Shown one piece after another: positions 1-6,116 of a stretch of 6,923 bases of DNA (the first letter of the stretch is position 1; every line of letters starts with the position of its first letter). Below the pieces are notes generated by a model. It saw only the letters and a program-made list of their open reading frames with translations. It did not search any database and was not told the origin of the DNA. The position numbers were made by a program, and so were the translations under genes. The stretch comes from an uncultured Clostridia bacterium (GTDB lineage Bacteria; Bacillota; Clostridia; TANB77; CAG-508). The stretch covers positions 1 to 6,923 of the forward strand of contig CALXZW010000068.1 in the NCBI GenBank assembly GCA_944393345.1. Reading direction: 5' to 3'.

Positions 1-240
1 AATATGTAGAGCTAATGTCGTTTTACCAGATGATTCTGGACCAAAAACTTCTATAATTCTTCCTCTAGGTACTCCTCCAATTCCTAATGCTATATCTAAA
101 CTTAAAGCTCCTGTTGGTATTGCTTCTACTTCCATTGCTTTAAATTCTCCTAATTTCATTACTGAACCTTTTCCAAATTGTTTTTCTATTTGGCTCATTG
201 CCATTTCCAACGCTTTTTTCTTTTCTGTATTTTCTTCCAT
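1..240 (-). CDS. recA: RecA recombinase, N-terminal part (truncated by window edge)
   Basis: RecA is the ATP-dependent DNA strand-exchange protein of homologous recombination and the co-protease that triggers LexA self-cleavage in the SOS response; it acts in the cytoplasm on single-stranded DNA. Only the first 80 codons are present and the gene runs off the left edge. The translation begins MEENTEKKKALEMAMSQIEK, followed by the RecA sequences QFGKGSVMKLG and IPTGALSLDIALGIGGVPRG. The Walker A motif GPESSGKT lies at residues 67-74, almost the same position as in E. coli RecA. The ATG is preceded by AAGGAGG with a 7 nt spacer. A promoter and a LexA-type operator lie directly upstream, so it probably has its own SOS-regulated transcript, although no terminator separates it from the solute-binding protein gene upstream. 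The identification is from direct sequence recognition and is near certain. Confidence 0.98.
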   Translation of the reverse strand, partial: MEENTEKKKALEMAMSQIEKQFGKGSVMKLGEFKAMEVEAIPTGALSLDIALGIGGVPRGRIIEVFGPESSGKTTLALHI

Positions 241-247
241 ATTTTTT

Positions 248-254
248 CCTCCTT
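248..254 (-). promoter_or_regulatory. recA ribosome binding site
   Basis: On the minus strand this reads AAGGAGG, a full match to the core Shine-Dalgarno sequence, 7 nt before the ATG. It fixes the recA start. Confidence 0.9.
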
Positions 255-261
255 ATTTTTG

Positions 262-275
262 CAAACTTCCGTTTG
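262..275 (-). promoter_or_regulatory. LexA (SOS) operator of recA
   Basis: CAAAC-TTCC-GTTTG is a perfect 5-bp-arm palindrome matching the Gram-positive LexA box CGAAC-N4-GTTCG, except that A replaces G at the second base of the left arm, with the symmetric T in the right arm. It begins about 7 bp downstream of the recA -10 element, over the expected transcription start, where a bound repressor would block initiation. That the site is bound by LexA is inferred from the motif and its place in front of recA. Confidence 0.8.
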
Positions 276-282
276 TATTAAC

Positions 283-310
283 ATTATATATCAAAAATTT
301 GTTTTGTCAA
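283..310 (-). promoter_or_regulatory. recA promoter (sigma-A type)
   Basis: On the minus strand a consensus TTGACA (305-310) is followed after 16 bp by a consensus TATAAT (283-288). Both hexamers are perfect, so the promoter should be strong unless repressed. The LexA-type palindrome lies just downstream. Confidence 0.85.
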
Positions 311-343
311 TACTTTTTATAAAATTTCCTATACAATAATTTT

Positions 344-1927
344 TTACTTATACCAACCTTCTATACCATAAAATTGATAAAACCAATTTGGAGTCATTTC
401 TCCCGCTAATTCTGAACTATATGCTACAGTATATTTATTAAAATATAAACTTATATATGGCATATCTGTTTTATAAATTTCTATTAATCTTTTGTATTTT
501 TCTTTTATTACATTTTCATCTGTTGTATTTATAACTTCACTTCGTATATTGATAACCTCTTCGTTTGTATAATTAGCTAAATTATTCTCACCAAAATATG
601 TATCTAAGTTTGGACTTGGAGATATATATGTACTGCATAACACTATATCATAATTCTTATTTTTTAAATCAGTATTATATTTTTCATCATTTGCTTTAAC
701 TATATTTATTCTTATTCCTTGATTTTCTAATTGATTCTTTATATTTTCTGCTACCGCTACTTTAGAACTATCACTTTCTTTTACTAATAAATTTAATGAT
801 ATTTTTTGTGTTCTATAATTTTCTAGTTTTTGCCAAAAACCGTTTTTATAACTCCATCCGTTATCTGTAAGCAATTGCTTAGCTTGTTCAACATTATATC
901 CAGAACTAGCATCACTTTCTTCACATAGCCAATTCCCATAATCTAATGGAAACGAACTTGTATAATATTTATTATTATATATACTCGATATTATGTTTTG
1001 TTTATCTATTGAATATGCAATTGCTTTCCTTACCTCTTGCTTTGCCAAAAAATAATTTTGAGTATTTAACGCTAGAAAAGTATATTCTCTACCTTTTATT
1101 TCTTTTAGTGAATAACCTATTGTACCTATATATTCTTGTAAGTTATCATTATCTGTTGCAATTAAATCTATATTTCCTGTTTTAAAACTATTATATAACT
1201 CACCTATTGAAGAATATATGTTTAAGGTTATTTTTTCTAATGTTAATTCTTTTTCTTTATCCCAATAATAATTGTTTTTTTCTAATAAAATATATGATTG
1301 TGTAACTTGTGAAATCTTATATTTACCTGTCCCAACTGGTGAAACATTTTTTTCAGTGTTTACAAAGTCTTGTGCTTCATAATAATCCTTTGAAAGTATT
1401 GGAAAAGTAAGATTATACTCAAAAAATGGTACTTCCTTGCTTAAATTAATCTTTACTGTATAATCATCTATTATATCTAGTCCCACAACATCTTGCACAT
1501 TTGCAGAATATATAGAATCAGAATCTTTTAATCTATCTATTGTAAATTTTACATCATCTGCAGTAAATTTCATTCCATCTGACCATTTTACATTTTCTTT
1601 TAGTTTAATTAAATATGATGTCCCTTGTTTCGCCCATTCTTTCGCTAGACAAGGTTCCGCTTTATAATCAGACGTTAATGTTACTAATGGATCATATATT
1701 AATTTTGAAACATCTTGAATATTTTTATTTTTGCTTAAAATTGGATTCATTGTATCTAAACTTGTTATTCCTAATTTTATTTCTGTTACTTTTTTTCTTT
1801 CGGCATTAGCTGTATTATTCTCAGTATATTGATGTTGTTTTTCATCAATTTTGATTTTAAATATTGCAAAAATCACAATTATAATAACTATTACTAGAAA
1901 CACATATTTTGACCAATTTGATTTCAT
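344..1927 (-). CDS. Family 5 extracellular solute-binding protein (OppA/DppA-like), membrane-anchored
   Basis: This is a full-length 527-residue member of the SBP_bac_5 family, the substrate receptors of oligopeptide, dipeptide and nickel ABC importers. Residues 1-7 carry Lys and about 8-24 form one hydrophobic helix. A Lys-rich linker follows, then family landmarks: LIYDPLVTL (76-84), WSDGMKFTADDVKF (115-128), SPVGTGKYK (196-204), AYSIDKQNII (304-313) and AKQLLTDNGW (349-358). The first Cys is residue 93, inside the folded domain, so the usual lipobox of Gram-positive binding proteins is absent and the helix more likely acts as an uncleaved anchor. No permease or ATPase gene lies beside it, so the substrate and transporter partner cannot be stated. 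It has its own promoter and a GAGGTG ribosome binding site 4 nt before the ATG. It lies between spoVS and recA, and its position does not suggest a function. The family assignment is firm; the ligand (peptide or other) is unknown. Confidence 0.92.
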   Translation of the reverse strand: MKSNWSKYVFLVIVIIIVIFAIFKIKIDEKQHQYTENNTANAERKKVTEIKLGITSLDTMNPILSKNKNIQDVSKLIYDPLVTLTSDYKAEPCLAKEWAKQGTSYLIKLKENVKWSDGMKFTADDVKFTIDRLKDSDSIYSANVQDVVGLDIIDDYTVKINLSKEVPFFEYNLTFPILSKDYYEAQDFVNTEKNVSPVGTGKYKISQVTQSYILLEKNNYYWDKEKELTLEKITLNIYSSIGELYNSFKTGNIDLIATDNDNLQEYIGTIGYSLKEIKGREYTFLALNTQNYFLAKQEVRKAIAYSIDKQNIISSIYNNKYYTSSFPLDYGNWLCEESDASSGYNVEQAKQLLTDNGWSYKNGFWQKLENYRTQKISLNLLVKESDSSKVAVAENIKNQLENQGIRINIVKANDEKYNTDLKNKNYDIVLCSTYISPSPNLDTYFGENNLANYTNEEVINIRSEVINTTDENVIKEKYKRLIEIYKTDMPYISLYFNKYTVAYSSELAGEMTPNWFYQFYGIEGWYK

Positions 1928-1948
1928 ACTCCACCTCTATCTGTTGCT

Positions 1949-1977
1949 ATCATACATTATATTTAACAAAATTTCAA
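1949..1977 (-). promoter_or_regulatory. Promoter of the solute-binding protein gene
   Basis: On the minus strand TTGAAA (1972-1977) is followed after 17 bp by TATGAT (1949-1954), each 5/6 to the sigma-A consensus. A perfect TATAAT lies 10 bp after the -35 but has no well-spaced -35 of its own, so the first pair is preferred. The predicted leader is short, about 15 nt. Confidence 0.6.
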
Positions 1978-2040
1978 GTAATTTTAAGACAATTTTGAAA
2001 CAATGATTTTTTAACTTTGAAGACCATACCTAAAAATCAA

Positions 2041-2073
2041 AACAAAAAGGATTCTTAAAAATAAGAATCCCTT
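2041..2073 (-). terminator. Rho-independent terminator after spoVS
   Basis: A perfect 8-bp stem (arms 2049-2056 and 2063-2070, 6 nt loop) lies 13 bp past the spoVS stop codon. Read on the minus strand it is followed by T-rich sequence (TTTTTGTTTTGATTTTT), the expected polarity for ending spoVS transcription. It insulates the solute-binding protein gene downstream, which has its own promoter. Confidence 0.85.
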
Positions 2074-2083
2074 CATATTTATT

Positions 2084-2347
2084 TTACTTTCTTGTTTCTA
2101 CTATTAGTTTTATACCAGTTCTATCTTCTCCTTCAACCTCTACTTCCGCAAATGCTGGTATACATATTAAATCCACACCTGATGGTGCAACAAACCCTCT
2201 AGCGATTGCAACTGCTTTTACCGCTTGGTTTAATGCTCCTGCTCCAATTGCTTGCATTTCTGCTTTGTTTGACTCTTTTACTAATCCTGCTATTGCTCCT
2301 GCTACAGAATTAGGATTTGATTTTGCTGAAATCTTTAAAATTTCCAT
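2084..2347 (-). CDS. spoVS: Stage V sporulation protein S
   Basis: SpoVS is a small Alba-like-fold protein of endospore formers. In Bacillus subtilis it is needed for sporulation past stage V (coat and heat-resistance maturation) and its loss affects septation. A nucleic-acid-binding role has been proposed from its fold. The 87-residue product matches the family's usual 86 residues and is almost gap-free against it: MEILKISAKSNPNSVAGAIA at the start, then EMQAIGAGALNQAVKAVAIA, the conserved CIPAFAEV segment and a GIKLIVE ending. An AGGAGG ribosome binding site lies 9 nt before the ATG. The gene lies downstream of rny and ymdB, the usual neighbourhood, with its own promoter and terminator. Its presence implies that the organism descends from a spore-forming lineage, although homologues also occur in some non-sporulating bacteria. 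Confidence 0.97.
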   Translation of the reverse strand: MEILKISAKSNPNSVAGAIAGLVKESNKAEMQAIGAGALNQAVKAVAIARGFVAPSGVDLICIPAFAEVEVEGEDRTGIKLIVETRK

Positions 2348-2356
2348 TTTCTTTTG

Positions 2357-2362
2357 CCTCCT
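2357..2362 (-). promoter_or_regulatory. spoVS ribosome binding site
   Basis: AGGAGG on the minus strand, 9 nt upstream of the spoVS ATG. Confidence 0.85.
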
Positions 2363-2399
2363 ATTTTTTTATTTTTTGTTGCAACTTTTAACAGTTTTT

Positions 2400-2428
2400 A
2401 TTTTACATTATTTGGAAAATATTGTAAA
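2400..2428 (-). promoter_or_regulatory. Putative spoVS promoter (sigma-A type)
   Basis: On the minus strand TTTACA (2423-2428) and TAAAAT (2400-2405) are separated by 17 bp, each 5/6 to consensus. In Bacillus subtilis spoVS depends on sigma-H; I could not find a well-spaced AGGAWWT/GAAT pair here. In DNA this AT-rich, promoter-like hexamers also arise by chance, and read-through from ymdB is possible because no terminator is visible between the two genes. Confidence 0.5.
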
Positions 2429-2515
2429 GCATTTTTTAGAAAATTTAACTAGATTCCATCGCATTTTTAGCAGGTTTTCGACATTTTTTTATTATTAAAT
2501 TCAAATTTTCTATTA

Positions 2516-3289
2516 CTATTTTATATTTATTCTTTTTATTTCTTTTACTTTATTTGTATTATCATCAATATCAAATATTACCCCATTAAAAATACATTCA
2601 CCTGTTGCTATTTTATATTTTTCTGGTAATGTTGTTTCAAACCTTTTAATTGATGCTTGTATATCCATTCCAATAACAGAATACTTTGGTCCCGTCATTC
2701 CTATATCTGTAATATATGCTGTTCCTTGTGGTAATAATTTTTCATCTGCAGTTTGGACATGTGTATGTGTACCATACAAAGCTGTTATTTTTCCATCCAA
2801 ATAATATCCCATTGCTATTTTTTCCGCTGTTGCTTCTGCATGAAAATCTATTAGTATTATATCTACCTGTTTTTGAATTTTTTCAACTATTTCTTTTGCT
2901 TTTAAAAACGGATTTTCCGATAATACATTCATATCTACTCTACCAATTAAATTTATAACTGTTATTTTTTTATTATTACAATTATATATTCCATAACCTT
3001 TTCCAACTACATCTTTTGGATAGTTTGCTGGTCTTATTAATTTTGGATTATCAATAAATTTAAAAATATCTTTTTTTCCCCAAGTATGATTTCCCATCGT
3101 AATCACATCAATATTTTCTTCTAATAATTCATTAAAATTTTTTTCTGTTATCCCCATTCCTTCTGCTGAATTTTCTGCATTTACTATAACAAAATCTATT
3201 TTTTCTTTTTCTTTTATTTTTTTTAACTGCCTCTTTAATTCCTTAATTCCTGCTGTCCCTACCAAATCACCTACTGCTAATATTTTCAA
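2516..3289 (-). CDS. ymdB: YmdB-family metallophosphoesterase (TTG start)
   Basis: YmdB is a dimetal phosphodiesterase shown in Bacillus subtilis to hydrolyse 2',3'-cyclic nucleotides and to influence biofilm and motility gene expression, partly through RNase Y. Started at TTG, the product has 257 residues, close to the roughly 264 of Bacillus subtilis. Its metal and active-site residues then fall on the same numbers as I recall for the Bacillus protein: D8 in VGDLVG, E39 and N40 in NAEN, N67 and H68 in GNHTW, H150 in DFHAEAT, H175 and H177 in GTHTHVQTAD. AAGGA lies 6 nt before the TTG. An in-frame ATG exists 29 codons upstream (3374-3376), but it lies inside the rny terminator stem and would add a Lys-rich tail foreign to the family. 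A promoter-like sequence lies between that terminator and the start. ymdB next to rny is the conserved arrangement. The exact substrate here is inferred from the family. Confidence 0.95.
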   Translation of the reverse strand: MKILAVGDLVGTAGIKELKRQLKKIKEKEKIDFVIVNAENSAEGMGITEKNFNELLEENIDVITMGNHTWGKKDIFKFIDNPKLIRPANYPKDVVGKGYGIYNCNNKKITVINLIGRVDMNVLSENPFLKAKEIVEKIQKQVDIILIDFHAEATAEKIAMGYYLDGKITALYGTHTHVQTADEKLLPQGTAYITDIGMTGPKYSVIGMDIQASIKRFETTLPEKYKIATGECIFNGVIFDIDDNTNKVKEIKRINIK

Positions 3290-3295
3290 GTTAAT

Positions 3296-3300
3296 TCCTT
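3296..3300 (-). promoter_or_regulatory. ymdB ribosome binding site that selects the TTG start
   Basis: AAGGA on the minus strand lies 6 nt before TTG (3287-3289). The codon after TTG begins KILAVGDLVG, the usual family N-terminus. This site and the family alignment decide against the upstream ATG. Confidence 0.8.
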
Positions 3301-3324
3301 CTTTCTTTATTCTTTCTTTTTGAT

Positions 3325-3353
3325 ATTTTACTATATATCTTATTTTTTTGCAA
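3325..3353 (-). promoter_or_regulatory. Putative ymdB promoter
   Basis: On the minus strand TTGCAA (3348-3353, 4/6) and TAAAAT (3325-3330, 5/6) have 17 bp between them. They lie just after the rny terminator and about 35 nt before the ymdB start, which would let ymdB be expressed separately from rny. Confidence 0.5.
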
Positions 3354-3360
3354 CTACCTA

Positions 3361-3395
3361 AAAATAAAAAAGCCATAGTTTTTACTATAGCTTTT
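3361..3395 (-). terminator. Rho-independent terminator after rny
   Basis: A 12-bp stem (arms 3368-3379 and 3384-3395) with a 4 nt loop begins 4 bp past the rny stop. On the minus-strand RNA every position pairs, one as a U-G wobble; on the plus strand the same position is a C/A mismatch, so the hairpin is better formed in the rny direction. The run TTTTTTATTTTT follows on the minus strand. Confidence 0.85.
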
Positions 3396-3399
3396 CATT

Positions 3400-4947
3400 T
3401 TATTTAGCATAATCTACTACTCTTGTTTCTCTAATAATATTTACTTTAATTTGTCCTGGATAATCCATTTCATTTTCTACTTTTTTAGCAACATCTCTAG
3501 CTAAAATCGTCATTTTATCATCTGAAATCTTATCTGGTTTAACAATAATTCTAACTTCACGACCTGCTTGAATCGCAAATGATTTCTCAACACCATCAAA
3601 TGAATCTGCAATTTCCTCAAGATTTTGTAATCTTTTGATGTATGCTTCTAATGTTTCTCTTCTTGCTCCTGGTCTTGAAGCAGATATTGCATCAGCAGCT
3701 TGTACTAAAACAGCTTCCAAGCTTAAAGGTTCTACATCTCCATGATGTGCTTCTACTGCATTTATAACAAGTGGATTTTCTTTATATTTTTTTAGAACTT
3801 CTACACCAATTTCTACATGTGTTCCTTCCATATCATGATCTAAAGCTTTTCCTATATCATGCAATAAACCAGCTCTTCTTGCTCTTTTAGCATCTAATCC
3901 TAATTCTTCTGCCATTATTCTTGCTAAATTTGATACTTCAATTGAATGGTTTAATACATTTTGTCCATAACTTGTCCTATATTTTAACTTTCCTATTAAT
4001 TTTACTAAATCTGGATGAAGACCAATTACTCCTGTTTCCAAAACTGCTCTTTCGCCCTCTTCTTTAATAGTATTTTCTACTTCTTCCTTAGCCTTTTCTA
4101 CCATTTCTTCAATTTTAGCTGGATGTATTCTACCATCATCTATTAGTTTTTCTAATGTTATTTTTGCTACTTCTCTTCTTAATGGATCGAATCCTGATAA
4201 AACTACTGCTTCAGGTGTATCATCTATTATCAAATCTACTCCTGTTAAAGTTTCAATAGCTTTTATATTTCTACCTTCTCTTCCTATAATTCTACCTTTC
4301 ATATCATCATTTGGAAGCGATACTATTGATACTGTAGTTTCTTGAGAATGATCTGCTGCGCATTTTTGGACTGCATAACTTAAAATTTCTTTTGCGTTTT
4401 TTGTTGCTTCATCTTTGGCTTTTTGCTCTTTTTCTCTAATCAAAGCTGCTTTTTCTGCGACCAATTCTTTGTCCATCTCTGATAATAGCATTTGTTTTGC
4501 TTCTTCTTTAGATAAAGATGCAATTTTTTGAAGTTCCACCATTTGTTGGTCATATAATTCTTGAAGCTTTTCTTTTTCTTTTTCTAAATCTTGAAATTGC
4601 TTTTCAAGTTCTTGTTCTTTTTTCTCAAAATTTTCTGAACGTCTGTCCAGATTTTCTTCTTTTTGAATAAGTCTAGCTTCTTGTTTTTGTACTTCGCCTC
4701 TTCTTTCTTTAATCTCTTGATCTAATTCTTTTCTGCTTGACATTATTTCTTCTTTCGCCTTAATAATTTCTTCTTTCTTCAAGTTTTCTGCTTCTTTTTG
4801 AGCTGTTTCTAATATTCTTTTTGCTTCTTTTTCAGCTCCACCTATTTTAGATTCTGCAATTTTCTTTCTATATGCCATTCCTACTGGCACACCAATTGCA
4901 AATGAGATTAAGACAGCGGCGATGATAATTACAATGTTCAAAATCAT
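3400..4947 (-). CDS. rny: Ribonuclease Y
   Basis: RNase Y is the membrane-anchored endoribonuclease that starts bulk mRNA decay and processes riboswitch and operon transcripts in many Firmicutes. The 515 residues match the usual length of about 520. In order: an N-terminal membrane helix (about 3-23), a long charged coiled coil (about 30-190), a KH RNA-binding domain with the GREG loop in IIGREGRNIKA (220-230), and an HD domain with H334, the HD pair H363-D364 in LLHDIGKALDHD, H401-H402 and D419. The C-terminal EVRIIVKP and YPGQIKVNIIRETR segments are also typical. The ribosome binding site GAGGTG lies only 1 nt from the ATG, unusually close, but the membrane helix would be lost at the next Met (residue 24), so this start stands. 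It has its own strong promoter and a terminator, with ymdB following as is usual. Confidence 0.98.
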   Translation of the reverse strand: MILNIVIIIAAVLISFAIGVPVGMAYRKKIAESKIGGAEKEAKRILETAQKEAENLKKEEIIKAKEEIMSSRKELDQEIKERRGEVQKQEARLIQKEENLDRRSENFEKKEQELEKQFQDLEKEKEKLQELYDQQMVELQKIASLSKEEAKQMLLSEMDKELVAEKAALIREKEQKAKDEATKNAKEILSYAVQKCAADHSQETTVSIVSLPNDDMKGRIIGREGRNIKAIETLTGVDLIIDDTPEAVVLSGFDPLRREVAKITLEKLIDDGRIHPAKIEEMVEKAKEEVENTIKEEGERAVLETGVIGLHPDLVKLIGKLKYRTSYGQNVLNHSIEVSNLARIMAEELGLDAKRARRAGLLHDIGKALDHDMEGTHVEIGVEVLKKYKENPLVINAVEAHHGDVEPLSLEAVLVQAADAISASRPGARRETLEAYIKRLQNLEEIADSFDGVEKSFAIQAGREVRIIVKPDKISDDKMTILARDVAKKVENEMDYPGQIKVNIIRETRVVDYAK

Positions 4948-4948
4948 A

Positions 4949-4954
4949 CACCTC
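4949..4954 (-). promoter_or_regulatory. rny ribosome binding site (very close to ATG)
   Basis: GAGGTG on the minus strand ends 1 nt before the rny ATG. The spacing is shorter than for the other genes here (4-9 nt) and could lower initiation. Confidence 0.6.
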
Positions 4955-5034
4955 TTTCTTTATTTATTTTTCAATGTTCGAATAAAATATATATATTAAT
5001 TTTGATTTTAAATATATTTTTTCCTACCTATTTT

Positions 5035-5063
5035 ATTTTATCTTTATTCAGCAAAACTGTCAA
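5035..5063 (-). promoter_or_regulatory. rny promoter (sigma-A type)
   Basis: On the minus strand a perfect TTGACA (5058-5063) is followed after 17 bp by TAAAAT (5035-5040). The transcript would have a leader of about 80 nt made almost wholly of A and T, with an AT-only inverted repeat (about 4985-5020) that is unlikely to fold stably. Confidence 0.85.
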
Positions 5064-5095
5064 GTAGTTTATCAAAATTCAATCAATAATGTTCT

Positions 5096-5127
5096 AAAAG
5101 GAGTAGCCTTTTTAGTTACTACTCCTT
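5096..5127 (-). terminator. Probable terminator after the ComEC-like gene
   Basis: A perfect 9-bp stem, AAGGAGTAG (5098-5106) with CTACTCCTT (5119-5127), encloses a 12 nt loop and lies 26 bp past the stop codon of the hydrolase gene. On the minus strand the stem runs into TTTT and then AGAAC, so the T-tract is short. It is a plausible but weaker terminator than the others here, placed just upstream of the rny promoter. Confidence 0.65.
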
Positions 5128-5153
5128 ATGATTATTGTTATATTATTATTTTC

Positions 5154-6092
5154 TTACTTTTCAGTTGTTATTTTTATTTCATTCCCATCTGAAATCATTT
5201 CTATTGTTCCATTTTTATCTGTCCTATATATTGTTGTTCCTAGACTTTCTATTCTTTTTACTATCTCATCTTTTGGAAGTCCATAAGAATTGCCTTCTCC
5301 TGCCATAATTACTGCATATTTAGGTGACACTTCATTTAAGAATTTTTCACTACTACTTGTATTTGAGCCATGGTGTCCAACTTTTAAGACGTCTGTTTTA
5401 GGCCAAGAGATTGTTTTTTCATTTTCTTCTTCACTATCTCCCATAAATAAGAAACTATTATTTCCAAATGTTAATCTTATAACTATTGAAGATATGTTCA
5501 AGTTGTCTTTATCTATTATAGAGTCTGTCATAACTTTACAATTTGCTTCTCCTATTTTAAATTCATATCCTTTACCAGGTGCTTCAACAGTTAGCCCTTT
5601 ATTTTCTATTGCATCTAACACATCTTCAAAAGTTTTTGTTGTTGTTGTAATTTTAGGCATTAATATATTTTCTATTTGTATATCACTATTTATTACATCA
5701 TCTAATCCACCAATATGGTCCTCGTGTGGATGTGTACCAACAACATAGTTTAGTTTTTTTATTCCTTTATTTTCTAAATATTTTACGACATCTTCTCCAT
5801 CCTCGTTGTTTCCTGCATCTATAAGCATAGATTCATTATTATTTGTAATCAATATACTATCTGCTTGCCCAACATCTATAAAGTCTACTGTTAGATTTCC
5901 TGTAACTTCACTACTAGTTGAAGTAGCCATACTTTCTGCTGTTATGTTATTACTTGTTTCTTCTTCAATTTTTGTAAAACTATTTAGCGTATCTTGATTT
6001 ATTCCAAGTAAAGTTATTATTGCAAGAAAAATCACTCCAAAAATACTTGCAACTATTTTTTGGTTTTTACTTGATTTTTTTCTTCTTCCCAT
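5154..6092 (-). CDS. ComEC/Rec2-like MBL-fold hydrolase, single-pass membrane-anchored
   Basis: The 312-residue product resembles the C-terminal metallo-beta-lactamase domain of ComEC, detached from the DNA channel. A basic start (MGRRKKSSKNQK) and one hydrophobic helix (about 13-30) suggest anchoring with the catalytic domain outside; a Ser/Thr-rich linker spans about 44-64. The domain opens with VDFIDVGQADSILI (69-82) and has LIDAG (90-94), the metal motif HPHEDH (121-126), FMGDSEEENE with D219 (216-225) and VGHHGSNTSSS (238-248). Where ComEC-like proteins often have YGHPH, this one reads YGLPK (270-274). ComEC domains of this kind are thought to act on DNA at the cell surface; nuclease activity here is inference, and other phosphodiester substrates are possible. 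The start is the only in-frame one before the upstream gene; its ribosome binding site (GGGGGAT, 10 nt away) is weak, so translation may be coupled to the DUF3006 gene 24 nt upstream. Confidence 0.9.
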   Translation of the reverse strand: MGRRKKSSKNQKIVASIFGVIFLAIITLLGINQDTLNSFTKIEEETSNNITAESMATSTSSEVTGNLTVDFIDVGQADSILITNNNESMLIDAGNNEDGEDVVKYLENKGIKKLNYVVGTHPHEDHIGGLDDVINSDIQIENILMPKITTTTKTFEDVLDAIENKGLTVEAPGKGYEFKIGEANCKVMTDSIIDKDNLNISSIVIRLTFGNNSFLFMGDSEEENEKTISWPKTDVLKVGHHGSNTSSSEKFLNEVSPKYAVIMAGEGNSYGLPKDEIVKRIESLGTTIYRTDKNGTIEMISDGNEIKITTEK

Positions 6093-6116
6093 CTTTTGAA
6101 ATCCCCCATTTTATTT

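Noticed and set aside
321..343. AT-only inverted repeat after the solute-binding protein stop considered as a terminator
   Set aside because: A six-pair A/T stem with a long loop and no T-tract following it on the minus strand.
946..1185. Plus-strand open frame inside the solute-binding protein gene, and similar plus-strand frames elsewhere
   Set aside because: All plus-strand frames overlap well-supported minus-strand genes, have low-complexity Leu/Phe/Tyr-rich translations and lack ribosome binding sites; they are shadows of AT-rich coding DNA.
2378..2385. GTTGCAAC palindrome in the spoVS leader, with a similar TTGCAA in the ymdB promoter region
   Set aside because: An 8-bp palindrome is too short to call an operator, and the shared flanks are mostly A-runs.
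2429..2472. Imperfect direct repeat GCATTTTTTAG / GCATTTTTAG, 32 bp apart, upstream of spoVS
   Set aside because: Only two short T-rich copies; expected by chance in DNA of this composition.
3290..3376. 29-codon N-terminal extension of ymdB from the upstream ATG
   Set aside because: The ATG is inside the rny terminator stem, the extension does not resemble the family, and the TTG with AAGGA gives the expected N-terminus.
4961..5030. Long AT-rich rny leader considered as a riboswitch or RNA element
   Set aside because: No conserved riboswitch motif or GC-containing helices; the only inverted repeat is purely A/T.
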